Counted from the first letter of the stretch, positions 7,824 through 16,711 are shown. The stretch is DNA of 64,000 bases from Paraburkholderia fungorum (GCF_003610895.1 NZ_MCAS01000001.1:124001-188000), one strand, 5' to 3'. Notes: generated from the sequence alone by a model not told the origin. A program made the numbers and translations.

Positions 7824-8753
7824 TCAGTGTTTCTGTTCCTTCACACGCGACACGATCTGCGTCGGGCTGACGAATTGCAGTGCGATCAGCACCCAGATCA
7901 GCGTGATCGCCATGTAGATCATCGCCATCGCATCGATCGATTGCGGGGCGCGCACGCCGGTTGAAAACACCGCGTAGTACAAGGCGACCACGAGCGTTTG
8001 CGTCGCGGGGCCCGCCGTAAAGAATGTCAGCTCGAACATGCCGATGGTGCGCACCAGCACGAGCAGCCCGGCGGCCAGCATGCCCGGCACCAGCAAGGGC
8101 AGCAGGACATAGCGGAAATAGCGGAACGTGTTGGCGCCGAAAATGCGCGCCGCCGCTTCGAGATTGGGATCGATCTGCTCGATGAACGGGGTCATCACCA
8201 GGATCACGAACGGCAGCGCCGGCACGAGATTCGCCAGAATCACGCCGCCCAGCGTGCCCGCGAGACCGACCTTGTACATCACCGTCGCCATCGGGATGCC
8301 GTAGGTGACGGGCGGCACCATCAAGGGCAGCAGGAAAATCAGCATCGCCACGCGTTTGCCAGGAAACTGCACGCGGGCGAGCGCATACGCCGCGGGCACG
8401 CCGAGCACAACCGACAACACCACCACCGCGCCAACCACTTCGACGGTGACCCACAACACGCTCGCCAACTGGAAATCGCTCCACGCCTGCGCGTACCAAT
8501 GTAGCGTAAAGCCTTGCGGCAACAACGTGCCGAACCAGCGGGTCGCCACCGAATTCACCGCGACGGTCGCAATCAGCAACACCACGTTGACGAGAAAAAA
8601 CACCATCGCGCCCCACACCAGTACACGCCAGATGCGCCCCGGCACACTGGCGCGTTGTTGTGCTCGCTTGCCGGGTTGCTGCGCGCCACCGTTGTTTCCG
8701 TTCGATGTGAACGCGAAGTCCGCAGTAGCCTCGGCGCGGTGATCGTCAGCCAT
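7824..8753 (-). CDS. ABC transporter permease (PotC/MalG-like)
   Basis: The 309-residue inner-membrane protein has a disordered 40-residue N-terminus and six predicted membrane helices, with the permease EAA-like loop EAAARIFGANTFRYFRYVLLPLL near residue 200 that contacts the ATPase. It belongs to the polyamine/iron/phosphonate importer group. Its ATG shares one base with the stop codon of the upstream permease (TGATG), so the two are translationally coupled. It is the last gene of the operon that starts at 13201 or 11983. Confidence 0.93.
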   Translation of the reverse strand: MADDHRAEATADFAFTSNGNNGGAQQPGKRAQQRASVPGRIWRVLVWGAMVFFLVNVVLLIATVAVNSVATRWFGTLLPQGFTLHWYAQAWSDFQLASVLWVTVEVVGAVVVLSVVLGVPAAYALARVQFPGKRVAMLIFLLPLMVPPVTYGIPMATVMYKVGLAGTLGGVILANLVPALPFVILVMTPFIEQIDPNLEAAARIFGANTFRYFRYVLLPLLVPGMLAAGLLVLVRTIGMFELTFFTAGPATQTLVVALYYAVFSTGVRAPQSIDAMAMIYMAITLIWVLIALQFVSPTQIVSRVKEQKH

Positions 8754-9640
8754 CAGCCTTTGCCTCCCGTCGTCGGACCGCTGTAGAAGAAGCGGCGCGC
8801 GCCGAGCATGGCGGCAACCACCAGCAGTTGCACGAAACCCATCACCATCGCGATCGTGGAAGCCAGAGAATAGTCGTAGCTTTCGAACGCGGCTTCAGCC
8901 GCGGCTATCGACATCACACGCGTCGGGCCGGCGGGCACCCCGAGCAACACGGCCGATGGAAACACCGAGAACGCCTGTACGAACGACAAACACGCGGCCA
9001 TCGTTAAACCCGGCACCAGCAGCGGCAGATAGATGCGACGAAACTGCTGCCACGGACTCGCGCCGAGTGTGGCAGCGGCGCTCGCGAGCGTCGGATCGAT
9101 GCCGGTCACGTATGACAGCGTCAACAGAAACGCAAACGGAAAGCCCGATACGATCAGCGAGATCAGCACACCCCAGAAGTTATGCGTCAGACGCACTTCG
9201 CCGGCGTAGAGATGCAGACCTTGCAAGGCCTGCGAAAACCAGCCGTTCGGACCGAAGTATGTGAGCATGCCGTCGGCGATCAGCACGGTGCCGAGCGTGA
9301 CGGGAATCACCAGCAGCGTCGTGACGAGTTTCTGGTAGCGCGAGTTGCGGCGCAACGCGAACGCCACCGGAACCGACACGCCGACGTTGATCAGCGTGGC
9401 GGGCACAGCAAGCTTGAGTGTGACGAGAATGGTCGGCCACATCGACGTGTCGGTGAAGAACGTCAGATAGTTGGCCCACAGGCCGCCACCGTTCATCGGT
9501 TTGAACGACAGCATCAAGCCGTACGCAAACGGGTAGATAAACAACGCGGCGATAAAGATCAGAGCCGGTGCGACCAGCCATGCTTTAGCATCGCGCGGCG
9601 CAACGGGTACGCGTGGCGGCGACAGCGTGGGCGTGTTCAT
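8753..9640 (-). CDS. ABC transporter permease (PotB/MalF-like)
   Basis: The 295-residue protein has six predicted membrane helices, the first at about residues 25-45, and an EAA-type loop (ASAAATLGASPWQQFRRIYL near residue 195). It pairs with the permease encoded just downstream to form the heterodimeric channel. Its start overlaps the stop of the ATPase gene by four bases (ATGA), which fixes the start. Confidence 0.93.
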   Translation of the reverse strand: MNTPTLSPPRVPVAPRDAKAWLVAPALIFIAALFIYPFAYGLMLSFKPMNGGGLWANYLTFFTDTSMWPTILVTLKLAVPATLINVGVSVPVAFALRRNSRYQKLVTTLLVIPVTLGTVLIADGMLTYFGPNGWFSQALQGLHLYAGEVRLTHNFWGVLISLIVSGFPFAFLLTLSYVTGIDPTLASAAATLGASPWQQFRRIYLPLLVPGLTMAACLSFVQAFSVFPSAVLLGVPAGPTRVMSIAAAEAAFESYDYSLASTIAMVMGFVQLLVVAAMLGARRFFYSGPTTGGKG

Positions 9641-10716
9641 GCAGCCTCTGCGTCATAGACCAGCGTGCGCGACGGCGGCACACGCAGACTAATGCGTTCA
9701 CCCTCCTCGAATTCGCCGGCGATGCGCGCCCACACATCGCCGAACGCGGTCTTCACCCGCAGCAGCGAATCGTGCCCGCCGTATTCCACAGTGCTCACGA
9801 GAGCCTCGAAGGCGTTTTCCGAGTCCGGTGCCGTGCGCTCCATGTCCTCCGGGCGCAAGGCGACGCTCACGCGCTTGCCGTTGAAACCGACCATCGGCGT
9901 ACCGGTCAGACGCACGCCATTCGCGCTCACCGCAACCCTATCGCCTTGCGTGCCTTCGAGCACAAATTCGGCCACGTTGCGATAACCCATGAAACGCGCG
10001 ACATGCAAATTCCGCGGCCGCGTGTAGACCTCTTTCGGCGTGCCGATCTGCTGCACCACCCCCTCTTTCATCACGACGATGCGATCGGCCATGGAAAGCG
10101 CTTCGTCCTGATCGTGCGTCACGTAGAGCGTCGCGCGTTCGAGCTGGCTGTGGATGCGGCGAATCTCGGCACGCATTTCAATGCGCAGTTTCGTATCGAG
10201 ATTCGACAGCGGTTCGTCCATCAGAATCAGCGGCGGTTCGATCACGATCGCGCGCGCAATCGCCACGCGCTGCTGCTGACCGCCGGAAAGCTGTCCCGGC
10301 AATTTGCGCTCATGCCCGACCAGTTGGACGAGCTCCAGCGCTTCGCGCGCACGGCGCATGGCTTCGCTCTTGCCGACACCGCGCATCTTCAATCCGAAGC
10401 CGACGTTGTCGAGCACACTCATATGCGGAAACAGCGCGTAATTCTGGAACACCATGCCGAAGCCGCGTTTTTCCGGGGGCAGCACGTCGATGCGTTGATC
10501 GTCGAGCCAGATGCCGCCGCCGCTCAATGGCTGCAAACCGGCGATGCAATTGAGCGCCGTTGATTTACCACAGCCCGAAGGTCCGAGCAGCGCGATGAAT
10601 TCGCCACGCTGGATATTCAGATCGAGACCTTGCAACGCCGCGACCGCCTGGCCCTCCGCATTCGTGAAACTGCGGCTCACCGAATCGAGCCGCAACTGCT
10701 CAAAGTGATGGTTCAT
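9637..10716 (-). CDS. ABC transporter ATP-binding protein (PotA-like)
   Basis: The 359-residue ATPase has Walker A GPSGCGKST (residues 45-53), Q-loop FQNYALFPHMS, signature LSGGQQQR, Walker B LILMDEP and the H-loop VTHDQ. The roughly 120-residue C-terminal part is a TOBE-type domain (VALRPEDME) as in PotA, UgpC and FbpC. It should sit on the cytoplasmic face of the two permeases encoded downstream and drive import. It starts 97 bases after the binding-protein gene ends. The sequence alone does not tell polyamine from phosphonate, iron or sugar-acid substrates. Confidence 0.93.
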   Translation of the reverse strand: MNHHFEQLRLDSVSRSFTNAEGQAVAALQGLDLNIQRGEFIALLGPSGCGKSTALNCIAGLQPLSGGGIWLDDQRIDVLPPEKRGFGMVFQNYALFPHMSVLDNVGFGLKMRGVGKSEAMRRAREALELVQLVGHERKLPGQLSGGQQQRVAIARAIVIEPPLILMDEPLSNLDTKLRIEMRAEIRRIHSQLERATLYVTHDQDEALSMADRIVVMKEGVVQQIGTPKEVYTRPRNLHVARFMGYRNVAEFVLEGTQGDRVAVSANGVRLTGTPMVGFNGKRVSVALRPEDMERTAPDSENAFEALVSTVEYGGHDSLLRVKTAFGDVWARIAGEFEEGERISLRVPPSRTLVYDAEAA

Positions 10717-10813
10717 CGGGATTTCCTGATACGCGTGGCGCCTCGTGCACGAATCGCGGCGACGGCCTGAACGAAAGGATCCGCGTGCTCACGCGCCGCC
10801 TGCCGCGCGCTGC

Positions 10814-11983
10814 CTACCGGCTCTTCTGCGCGCCGATATCGCTGTCCCATTTCCTGAAAGCCGCGACCATCGCGGTGGCGCTGAGCGGCACAACATGCGG
10901 ACGCTCGGCCAGCAGTTTCGCGTACTCCGGCCGGCCATACTTCTTCAGCACGTCCTGGCTGTGTGCGGGCGCCTGCTCGACGCTCACACCCTTGATCGCC
11001 GGTCCGGGGTAGAAATAACCGTCGTCATAGGTCATGGCCTGCTGCGCGGGTTCGAGCATGAAGTTCATCAACTTGTAGAGCACGTCGAGCTTTTCCTTCG
11101 GCACGCCCTTCGGAATCACCATGTAGTGCGCGTCGTTCACCCACGTCATGTTGTCGAATGCCTGCACGCGGAATTCCGCCGGCACGATGCCGAGCGCACG
11201 CGGATTGATGTCCCAGCCCGTCACGGTAACGGTCATGTCGCGTGAGCCTTCACCCAGCTCCTTCATCACCGCCGACGTGCCGCCCGGATAGTAAGGAATG
11301 CAATCGTTCAGCTGCTTGAGGAAGGCCCATGTCTTGTCCCAGCCGTGAACCGGGTCCTGCGGATCCTTGTCGCCGAGCACGTAAGGCAAACCCATCAGGA
11401 ACGTGCGGCCTGGACCGGAGTTCGCCGGCCGCGCGTAGATCAGCTTGTCCGGATGCGCCTTGCACCATTGCAGGAGTTGTTCAGGTGTTTTGGGAGGATC
11501 GCTGACTTTGGCGGGGTTGTATTCGATTAACGGACCCGCCGGCATATACGCAACTTCGAGACCGAAGCCCTGTGCGAGATCCTGCATCTTGCGTGGGCCA
11601 GGCGCGTACTTGTCGAGCACGCCGGGGAAAGCCGCCGCATTGTCCGGCAAGAGCTTCATCCAGAGATTCTGTTCGATACCCGCGGCCAACGCGTCGGTGC
11701 CAGTCAGCACGAGATCGATATCGGAGCGGCCGGCAGCCTGCATTGCCTTGATCTTGCCGGGCAACTGCGGCGCGGGTGCATTGGTGAACGTGAGATTGGC
11801 GACGAGATTCGGATACTTCGCCTTGAAGGCCTCGAAGCCCTTCTGCGTGAGTTGAAGATCGCCGGCCACGTCGACGATATTGAGCGTTACCGGATCGGCC
11901 GCGTGCGCGACAGATGCAAATGCGGCAATTGCCAGGAGACTTGCGGACACCAGCCTGAGCGCCACCCTGCCTGAAACAGTCAT
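10814..11983 (-). CDS. periplasmic solute-binding protein of the importer
   Basis: The 389-residue protein has a signal peptide (MTVSGRVALRLVSASLLAIA, cleavage after AHA near residue 29) and the extracellular-binding-protein type-1 layout: VTLNIVDVAGDLQLTQKGFEAF at the mature N-terminus and TGWDINPRAL and GVPKEKLDVLYKLMNF further on. Start: the ATG at 11983 is preceded by GAGGAGA; the longer frame upstream has no such site. It is the first gene of the import unit before ATPase and permeases. The neighbouring SMP-30-like lactonase suggests a sugar-acid or lactone ligand, but relatives also bind polyamines and phosphonates. Confidence 0.92.
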   Translation of the reverse strand: MTVSGRVALRLVSASLLAIAAFASVAHAADPVTLNIVDVAGDLQLTQKGFEAFKAKYPNLVANLTFTNAPAPQLPGKIKAMQAAGRSDIDLVLTGTDALAAGIEQNLWMKLLPDNAAAFPGVLDKYAPGPRKMQDLAQGFGLEVAYMPAGPLIEYNPAKVSDPPKTPEQLLQWCKAHPDKLIYARPANSGPGRTFLMGLPYVLGDKDPQDPVHGWDKTWAFLKQLNDCIPYYPGGTSAVMKELGEGSRDMTVTVTGWDINPRALGIVPAEFRVQAFDNMTWVNDAHYMVIPKGVPKEKLDVLYKLMNFMLEPAQQAMTYDDGYFYPGPAIKGVSVEQAPAHSQDVLKKYGRPEYAKLLAERPHVVPLSATAMVAAFRKWDSDIGAQKSR

Positions 11984-12256
11984 TGCGTCTCCTCGCTTCT
12001 TGGTATGGAAGTCCGCCGGCCAGATGTGCTGCTGGCGGTGTCTTTCTACCCATGGAACATAGCGAAGCGGAACTGCCGATGTCAAGCAAATACTCGCCAC
12101 GGCGCTTTGCCCGTCAATCTGGTTATTCCGGCAAGGAACCCTTGTGGCTCAATGGTTTGCGTGATTTATCCAAGGGCAAACCCGGAGTTTGACCCTCGGT
12201 CGATCAACGAGTTGTCAGGCAACGTGAAGTTGCATAGCGCATCAAGCGGCGCGCAC

Positions 12257-13201
12257 TCATCCGCCCTGCACACCCTGCGTGTTCACGTAGAGCGAGTACA
12301 GGCCGTGACTTGCCGCCATGAACAAGCGGTTGCGATGGCGTCCGCCGAAGCACACGTTCGCGCAGCGCTCCGGCAACGCGATATGGCCGATCGGCTCGCC
12401 TTGCGGCGTGAAAACGCGCACGCCGTCGAGTTCGTCGGTACCCATGCCCCAGCCGCACCAGAGATTGCCGTGCGTGTCGACGCGAAAGCCGTCCGGCGTG
12501 CCCGCGCCGGCGTCGATCAGCACGCGGTTATTCGACAGCACAGCGCCATCGCGACCAGTTTCGACGTCGAACGCACGGATCTTGCGCGGCTCGCCACGCG
12601 ATTCGACGACGTACAGCAACGACTCATCCGGCGAGAATGCGAGACCGTTCGGACCCAGCACGTCGTCGGCGACCATGGTCACCTCGCCAGTTTGGCCGTC
12701 GATGCGGTACACGCACGCCGGCAACTCCGATTCCTGGCGCTCGCCCTCATAAAAACTGTCGATACCGAAGGTCGGATCGCTGAACCAGATCGAACCGTCC
12801 GACTTCACGATCACGTCATTCGGCGAATTGAAGCGCTTGCCGCGATAGCGGTCGGCGAGCACGGTAATCGAACCGTCATACTCGGTGCGCGTGACGCGCC
12901 GCGTGAGGTGTTCACAGCTGACGAGGCGCCCCAGGCGATCGCGCGTGTGGCCGTTCGCATTGTTCGACGACTGGCGAAACGTGGTCACGGCGCCGTTCGT
13001 TTCATCCCAGCGCAGGATGCGGTCGTTGGGAATGTCGCTCCACAGCAGATAACGGCCATCGCCGAACCAGACGGGTCCCTCCGACCAGCGCGCGCCCTGA
13101 TACAGACACTCGACGGAAGCAGACGCAAGGATCAGCGATTTGAAGCGCGGATCGAGCAGGCGGATGGAGGGATCGGGATAGCGTCGGCTGATGTCGGTCA
13201 T
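12257..13201 (-). CDS. SMP-30/gluconolactonase-family protein
   Basis: The 314-residue protein is a six-bladed beta-propeller of the SMP-30/gluconolaconase/LRE family, which hydrolyses sugar lactones with a divalent metal. Visible family motifs are EGPVWFGDGRYLLWSDIPND near residue 40 (metal-binding Glu), NSPNDVIVKSDGSIWFSDPT near residue 125, GPNGLAFSPDESLLYV near residue 185 and TPDGFRVDTHGNLWC near residue 235 (metal Asp region). There is no signal peptide, so it is likely cytoplasmic. It lies upstream of the import operon in the same direction, with a 273-base gap, and may act on the imported compound. Confidence 0.9.
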   Translation of the reverse strand: MTDISRRYPDPSIRLLDPRFKSLILASASVECLYQGARWSEGPVWFGDGRYLLWSDIPNDRILRWDETNGAVTTFRQSSNNANGHTRDRLGRLVSCEHLTRRVTRTEYDGSITVLADRYRGKRFNSPNDVIVKSDGSIWFSDPTFGIDSFYEGERQESELPACVYRIDGQTGEVTMVADDVLGPNGLAFSPDESLLYVVESRGEPRKIRAFDVETGRDGAVLSNNRVLIDAGAGTPDGFRVDTHGNLWCGWGMGTDELDGVRVFTPQGEPIGHIALPERCANVCFGGRHRNRLFMAASHGLYSLYVNTQGVQGG

Positions 13202-13830
13202 GCTTGGGCTTTGGATGATGGAAGTTGATAGAAAAGCAACCGATGCGCGGGGCCTCGTGCACGCCGCACGCGGGGCCGCGACCCTACTGGATGTTCAAGC
13301 TAACACCAGCGTCGCAATGTCGTCAAACAACCTGAATGTGAGCGGCATTGCGTAACCTCGACCCGAAGCCGATATGAAACCGACACGAAGCAGACGAAGT
13401 TAGCGAAGTTGGCAAAGCCAGCGCGGCGCTTTTGTAAGACAATAGCGCGGCAGCGCGTACATGGGTGAATAACGGTGGGCTAAACGGAAATTGACGATCT
13501 GGAAATCAGAGTCGTTTGGCGTGGGATTCCGGCTAAACGTTACCCAGAGTGGTTTGACAATAATGTTGTCAATCAAAAGCATCAAAAACGACACTACGAG
13601 AAAATTACCCACTTTTTCGACCCGTGAATGTTAATCGGGCCAAAGAAATCCGTTATAAAGAGTAATTCGTTCGCCTCTTTACAGACCCCGCGCGGGTGGC
13701 GTTTCTTTAGAAATCGCCCCTGGCTCGCGGGATAATTTTGGTGATAGATTGTGAAGATAAAAACAGCCGGGCGGATCACCGCACCGCAATTCACCGCAAC
13801 GGGACGTTTGCGAGTCCGAGAGAACACAAA
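13202..13830. other. AT-rich upstream region of the luxR-type gene
   Basis: No convincing protein gene lies here. It contains a 19-bp dyad (TTGACAA-N5-TTGTCAA, 13554-13572) and then a low-GC stretch up to the luxR-type gene. Two minus-strand frames of 70 and 77 codons overlap each other and have no ribosome site; I treat them as chance. Confidence 0.5.
13554..13572. promoter_or_regulatory. perfect dyad, candidate operator upstream of luxR
   Basis: Seven-base arms TTGACAA and TTGTCAA flank TAATG. The site lies about 260 bases before the likely luxR start. Its binder is unknown. Confidence 0.35.
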
Positions 13831-14559
13831 TTGTCGCTACATTTTATCGAGGAAATGGCGCCACTACTGAACGCCGCGGATGAAGCGGAATGGTTCGGTG
13901 CGATCGCGGGCCTTGCTGAAACGTGGGGTTTCGACAAGCTGCTGATCGCCATGTTGCCGCGCCCCACCATTCGCCTTGAAGACGCCTATGTGAGGAGCAC
14001 CTACTCCCCCACGTGGCGGCGCACGTACGACGAGCAGGGACTCGTCCACATCGACCCGACAGTCTCGCATTGCGCAACGCGCGCCACGCCGCTGATCTGG
14101 TCGCCGGACATTTTCACCACGGCCCAGCAACAGTCGATGTATGAGGAAGCCCGCGCGCACGGCCTGCGCGCCGGCGTGACTTTGCCGATTCATGGACCGA
14201 ACCAGGAAGCCGGCATGATGTGCTTCGTCAACGACAGCAATCCGAGCGACGCATTCTGGCGTCATGTCAATGTTGCGTTGCCGAATCTGGTGTTATTGCG
14301 CGATCTGGTGATCGATACCAGTCAGCGCCATTTGAATACGCACACTCAGAGTTTATTGCCCAAGCTCACGCCTCGCGAACGCGAGTGCCTGAAATGGACC
14401 GCCCGCGGCAAATCCACGTGGGAAATCTCCCATATCCTGAACTGTTCGGAAGCCGTGGTGAACTTCCACATGAAGAACATCAGGACGAAATTCGGTGTGA
14501 ATTCGCGGCGCGCGGCGGCCGTAATCGCCGCGCAGCTGGGGCTTATTGACCCGGGTTGA
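13831..14559 (+). CDS. LuxR-family acyl-homoserine-lactone receptor (LasR/BraR-like)
   Basis: The 242-residue product aligns by eye with LasR along its whole length. The N-terminal autoinducer domain keeps the ligand-pocket residues Trp and Tyr (SPTWRRTYDEQG), Asp-Pro (HIDPTVSHC), Trp (LIWSPD) and Gly (GLRAGVTLPIHG); the C-terminal GerE HTH keeps LTPRERECLKWTARGKS and NFHMKNIRTKFGV. It should bind a long-chain 3-oxo-AHL and activate the luxI-type promoter. The start is uncertain: the frame is open from a TTG at 13738, but the TTG at 13831 gives the LasR length and has GAGAG nine bases upstream. Its 3' end overlaps that of the convergent rsaL-type gene by 17 bases. Confidence 0.9.
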   Translation: MSLHFIEEMAPLLNAADEAEWFGAIAGLAETWGFDKLLIAMLPRPTIRLEDAYVRSTYSPTWRRTYDEQGLVHIDPTVSHCATRATPLIWSPDIFTTAQQQSMYEEARAHGLRAGVTLPIHGPNQEAGMMCFVNDSNPSDAFWRHVNVALPNLVLLRDLVIDTSQRHLNTHTQSLLPKLTPRERECLKWTARGKSTWEISHILNCSEAVVNFHMKNIRTKFGVNSRRAAAVIAAQLGLIDPG

Positions 14560-14860
14560 GCAAAGCGGCAGCGTCGCGGCTGTACAGGACCCGTTCGGCC
14601 CGGCCAAGATCCGCGTCCGAAACGGTCTTGGTGAAATAAAGGCCCAGCAGGATCGATACGGGCGCGGGGATTTCAGCGCCCGATTCGAACCGGCTGCCAC
14701 GCGACTGCGTCACGCCAAAGCGTGCCCAGAAGCGGCGTTGGCTCTCTTTTTTCTTCTTGCGGTAGGCAATGATCAGAACCCGATCTACCACCGATGAAGG
14801 CTCCGCCGGGCGGCTTTGGACGGAGGGTTGCACCTGCCAGTGATTGTCGAGAAGTTCCAT
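14543..14860 (-). CDS. rsaL: RsaL-like quorum-sensing repressor
   Basis: This 105-residue protein sits between luxR and luxI on the opposite strand, exactly where rsaL sits in lasR-rsaL-lasI. Its core matches what I know of RsaL: a lysine/arginine run, KESQRRFWARFGVTQSRGSR, then FESGAEIPAPVSILLGLY, a helix-turn-helix with the characteristic Trp-x-Arg-Phe-Gly and Gly-Ser-Arg-Phe-Glu motifs. RsaL binds the bidirectional rsaL-luxI promoter and opposes LuxR, giving signal homeostasis. I start at the ATG for MELLDNHWQV; the frame is open 36 codons further upstream, but that part overlaps the promoter region and a dyad. Confidence 0.88.
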   Translation of the reverse strand: MELLDNHWQVQPSVQSRPAEPSSVVDRVLIIAYRKKKKESQRRFWARFGVTQSRGSRFESGAEIPAPVSILLGLYFTKTVSDADLGRAERVLYSRDAAALLNPGQ

Positions 14861-14926
14861 TTTTCGGTCCGGTCGGTTGAGTACTGCTGCTTGTCTCGAA
14901 TTCTGCGTTATCCGATAAGCATCCAC

Positions 14927-14946
14927 ACCTATCCAGGTAGGTAGGT
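14927..14946. promoter_or_regulatory. candidate lux box in the rsaL-luxI intergenic region
   Basis: The 20-bp sequence ACCTATCCAG-GTAGGTAGGT is an imperfect dyad with seven of ten symmetrical positions and the CT-N12-AG spacing of las-type boxes. It lies 68 bases before the luxI-type ATG and 66 bases before the likely rsaL ATG, where a LuxR/RsaL-controlled divergent promoter is expected. Confidence 0.55.
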
Positions 14947-15014
14947 GGCAGAACGATTCAAAATGCATAAGTTTTCTTGCGTATTGGGTACCCCAACACG
15001 TTCAGGAGAACGTC

Positions 15015-15608
15015 ATGCAAACAGCGATTCGGATTGGAATGCGGCAAGAATTTGACAATGCGGACATCAACGAGATGTATCGCCTGCGAGCCCGGGTGTT
15101 CCACGGGAGGCTCGGATGGGACATCCCGACCATTGCGGGCATGGAGATTGACGGCTACGACGCCCTGGGGCCGCACTACATGCTGATTCAGGGCGATGAT
15201 CGGCATGTGCGGGGCTGTTGGCGCCTGATGCCCACCGAAGGGCCGAACATGCTGAAGGACACTTTCCCGCAATTGCTGCATGGCGCGGACGCCCCGGTCG
15301 GACGGCATATCTGGGAGCTGAGCCGGTTCGCGATCGAAACCAGCGGCGAGGAGCAGTCGTTCGGTTTTGCGGACCTGACCATGCAGGCGATTCACGAACT
15401 GGTGACGTTCGCCGACCGGATGGGCATCACACGTTACGTCACCGTGACCACCACACCGATCGAACGGCTGCTGCGCAAGACGGGCATCGACATCAGCCGG
15501 CTCGGGTCCCCTCTGCAGATCGGCGTGGAACGGGCCGTGGCGCTCGATATTGCGGTTAGTCCGAAAACCCGCACCGCCCTGTTCGGGCCAATGGCTGCTG
15601 CCGCCTGA
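15015..15608 (+). CDS. braI: acyl-homoserine-lactone synthase (LasI/BraI-like)
   Basis: The 197-residue enzyme makes an N-acyl-homoserine lactone from S-adenosylmethionine and acyl-ACP. It has the invariant LuxI-family residues: Arg-x-x-Val-Phe (LRARVFHGRLGWD), the Asp-Gly-Tyr-Asp loop (MEIDGYDALGPHYMLIQ), GCWRLMPT, and WELSRFAI; it follows LasI closely, which suggests a long 3-oxo-acyl product. AGGAG precedes the ATG. The symbol braI is given by its position next to rsaL and luxR as in Paraburkholderia; the name is inference, the enzyme family is not. Confidence 0.92.
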   Translation: MQTAIRIGMRQEFDNADINEMYRLRARVFHGRLGWDIPTIAGMEIDGYDALGPHYMLIQGDDRHVRGCWRLMPTEGPNMLKDTFPQLLHGADAPVGRHIWELSRFAIETSGEEQSFGFADLTMQAIHELVTFADRMGITRYVTVTTTPIERLLRKTGIDISRLGSPLQIGVERAVALDIAVSPKTRTALFGPMAAAA

Positions 15609-15732
15609 CGGCTGGACGCGGCATTGGCGCCGGCTCGCGGTTGCGTGCCTGACCAGCCGGTGTTGCCCTGGCGCGACGGAGGAGCAGCGGTTATCTGTTA
15701 GTTGCGGCCCGCTGGGGGAGACGCGCGGGACA

Positions 15733-16422
15733 TCAGGAGCCGAACATCCGGTCGAGCGCATTCTCGAGATGCGTGCGCATCGCCCTTGCTGCAGCGGGAC
15801 TGTCCTTGCGGCGGATCGCCTCGAGCACGGCCAGATGCTCGTCCTGCACGAGCCGCTGGCGCTCCACCGTCTTCACGAGCGACAGATTGCGTGACAGGTT
15901 CATGCTGAACAGAATCTGTTCTTCGATAAACGACATGACCGTGATGAAAAACGGGTTCTTCGAGGCGCGCGCCACCGCCAGATGGAACATGAAATCGTCC
16001 TGCGCACCAATTCCCCGGGTTTCCACGATGCGCTCCAACTGGTCCCACGCATGCTGGATTGCGGCAATGTCGTCGGAGTCGGCCTTGAGCGCCGCCTGCC
16101 CAGCCGCGCCCGCCTCGGTCACGATGCGAAATTCATAGCAGCGGCGGATGTCGGACAGCGTTTCGAGCGGCGCGAAGCGGCGCACATCCGGATCCGGCCG
16201 CCGCGCAACCGTGGTGCCTGAGCCGTGCCGCGTCATGATGATCCCGTCCGCCCGCAAGCGCGCGAGCGCCTCGCGCACGGTCGGCCGTGAAGTCGCAAAG
16301 CGTTCGGCCAGCGCATGCTCGGTAGGCAGCCGCTCGCCTTCCTTGTACTCGCCTTCAAGGATGCGATTCAGGATGTCGCCGTAGATCTTGTCGGGCAAAC
16401 CCGTTGTTTTGCGCTCGTTCAT
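15733..16422 (-). CDS. GntR-family regulator, FadR/FCD subgroup
   Basis: The 229-residue protein has the N-terminal winged HTH of GntR (LPDKIYGDILNRILEGEYKEGERLPTE and SRPTVREALARLRADGIIMT) and a C-terminal all-helical FCD effector domain with the metal-binding histidine pattern (DDFMFHLAVARASKNPFF, then HLAVLEAI and MRTHLENAL). FCD regulators usually sense organic acids. The ATG at 16422 (MNERKTTG) is the natural start; the frame extends 37 codons upstream without coding character. No operon partner is adjacent; it diverges from the universal stress gene. Confidence 0.88.
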   Translation of the reverse strand: MNERKTTGLPDKIYGDILNRILEGEYKEGERLPTEHALAERFATSRPTVREALARLRADGIIMTRHGSGTTVARRPDPDVRRFAPLETLSDIRRCYEFRIVTEAGAAGQAALKADSDDIAAIQHAWDQLERIVETRGIGAQDDFMFHLAVARASKNPFFITVMSFIEEQILFSMNLSRNLSLVKTVERQRLVQDEHLAVLEAIRRKDSPAAARAMRTHLENALDRMFGS

Positions 16423-16584
16423 CAGCGGTGCTGAAGCAGCTTGTCTGAATAGGTTCCGATTGTAAGGCAAACCTGGCCCTATCTTGATTTGATATATGCG
16501 CTTTGGCTCGACAGGAATGCCGCAAACGCGCACTGCGCGGTGCTCATCGCGCGAAGCATCACCATCTCAAAATTTGACAAAAGT

Positions 16585-16598
16585 TTGATTTACATCCT
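16585..16598 (+). promoter_or_regulatory. possible FNR/ANR box upstream of the universal stress gene
   Basis: TTGAT-TTAC-ATCCT matches eight of ten conserved positions of the FNR consensus TTGAT-N4-ATCAA, with a perfect left half. It lies 114 bases before the usp ATG, and an FNR-type gene follows downstream. Confidence 0.3.
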
Positions 16599-16711
16599 GT
16601 CTCAATACATCTTTTTCAGCGATCATTTAAGCTCGCATCAGTAATCCAATCGTCAATGAGCCCGGCCAGTTGTATGGCCGCGGCATCCGAATCCTTAGAC
16701 GCGGAGTCGAT

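Noticed and set aside
13400-13827. Two overlapping minus-strand frames (70 and 77 codons) upstream of luxR
   Set aside because: They overlap each other and the luxR promoter region, contain a dyad, and have no ribosome site.
14681-14700. CGATTCGAACCGG resembling the T-arm of a tRNA
   Set aside because: It lies inside the rsaL-type coding sequence and no cloverleaf can be formed around it.
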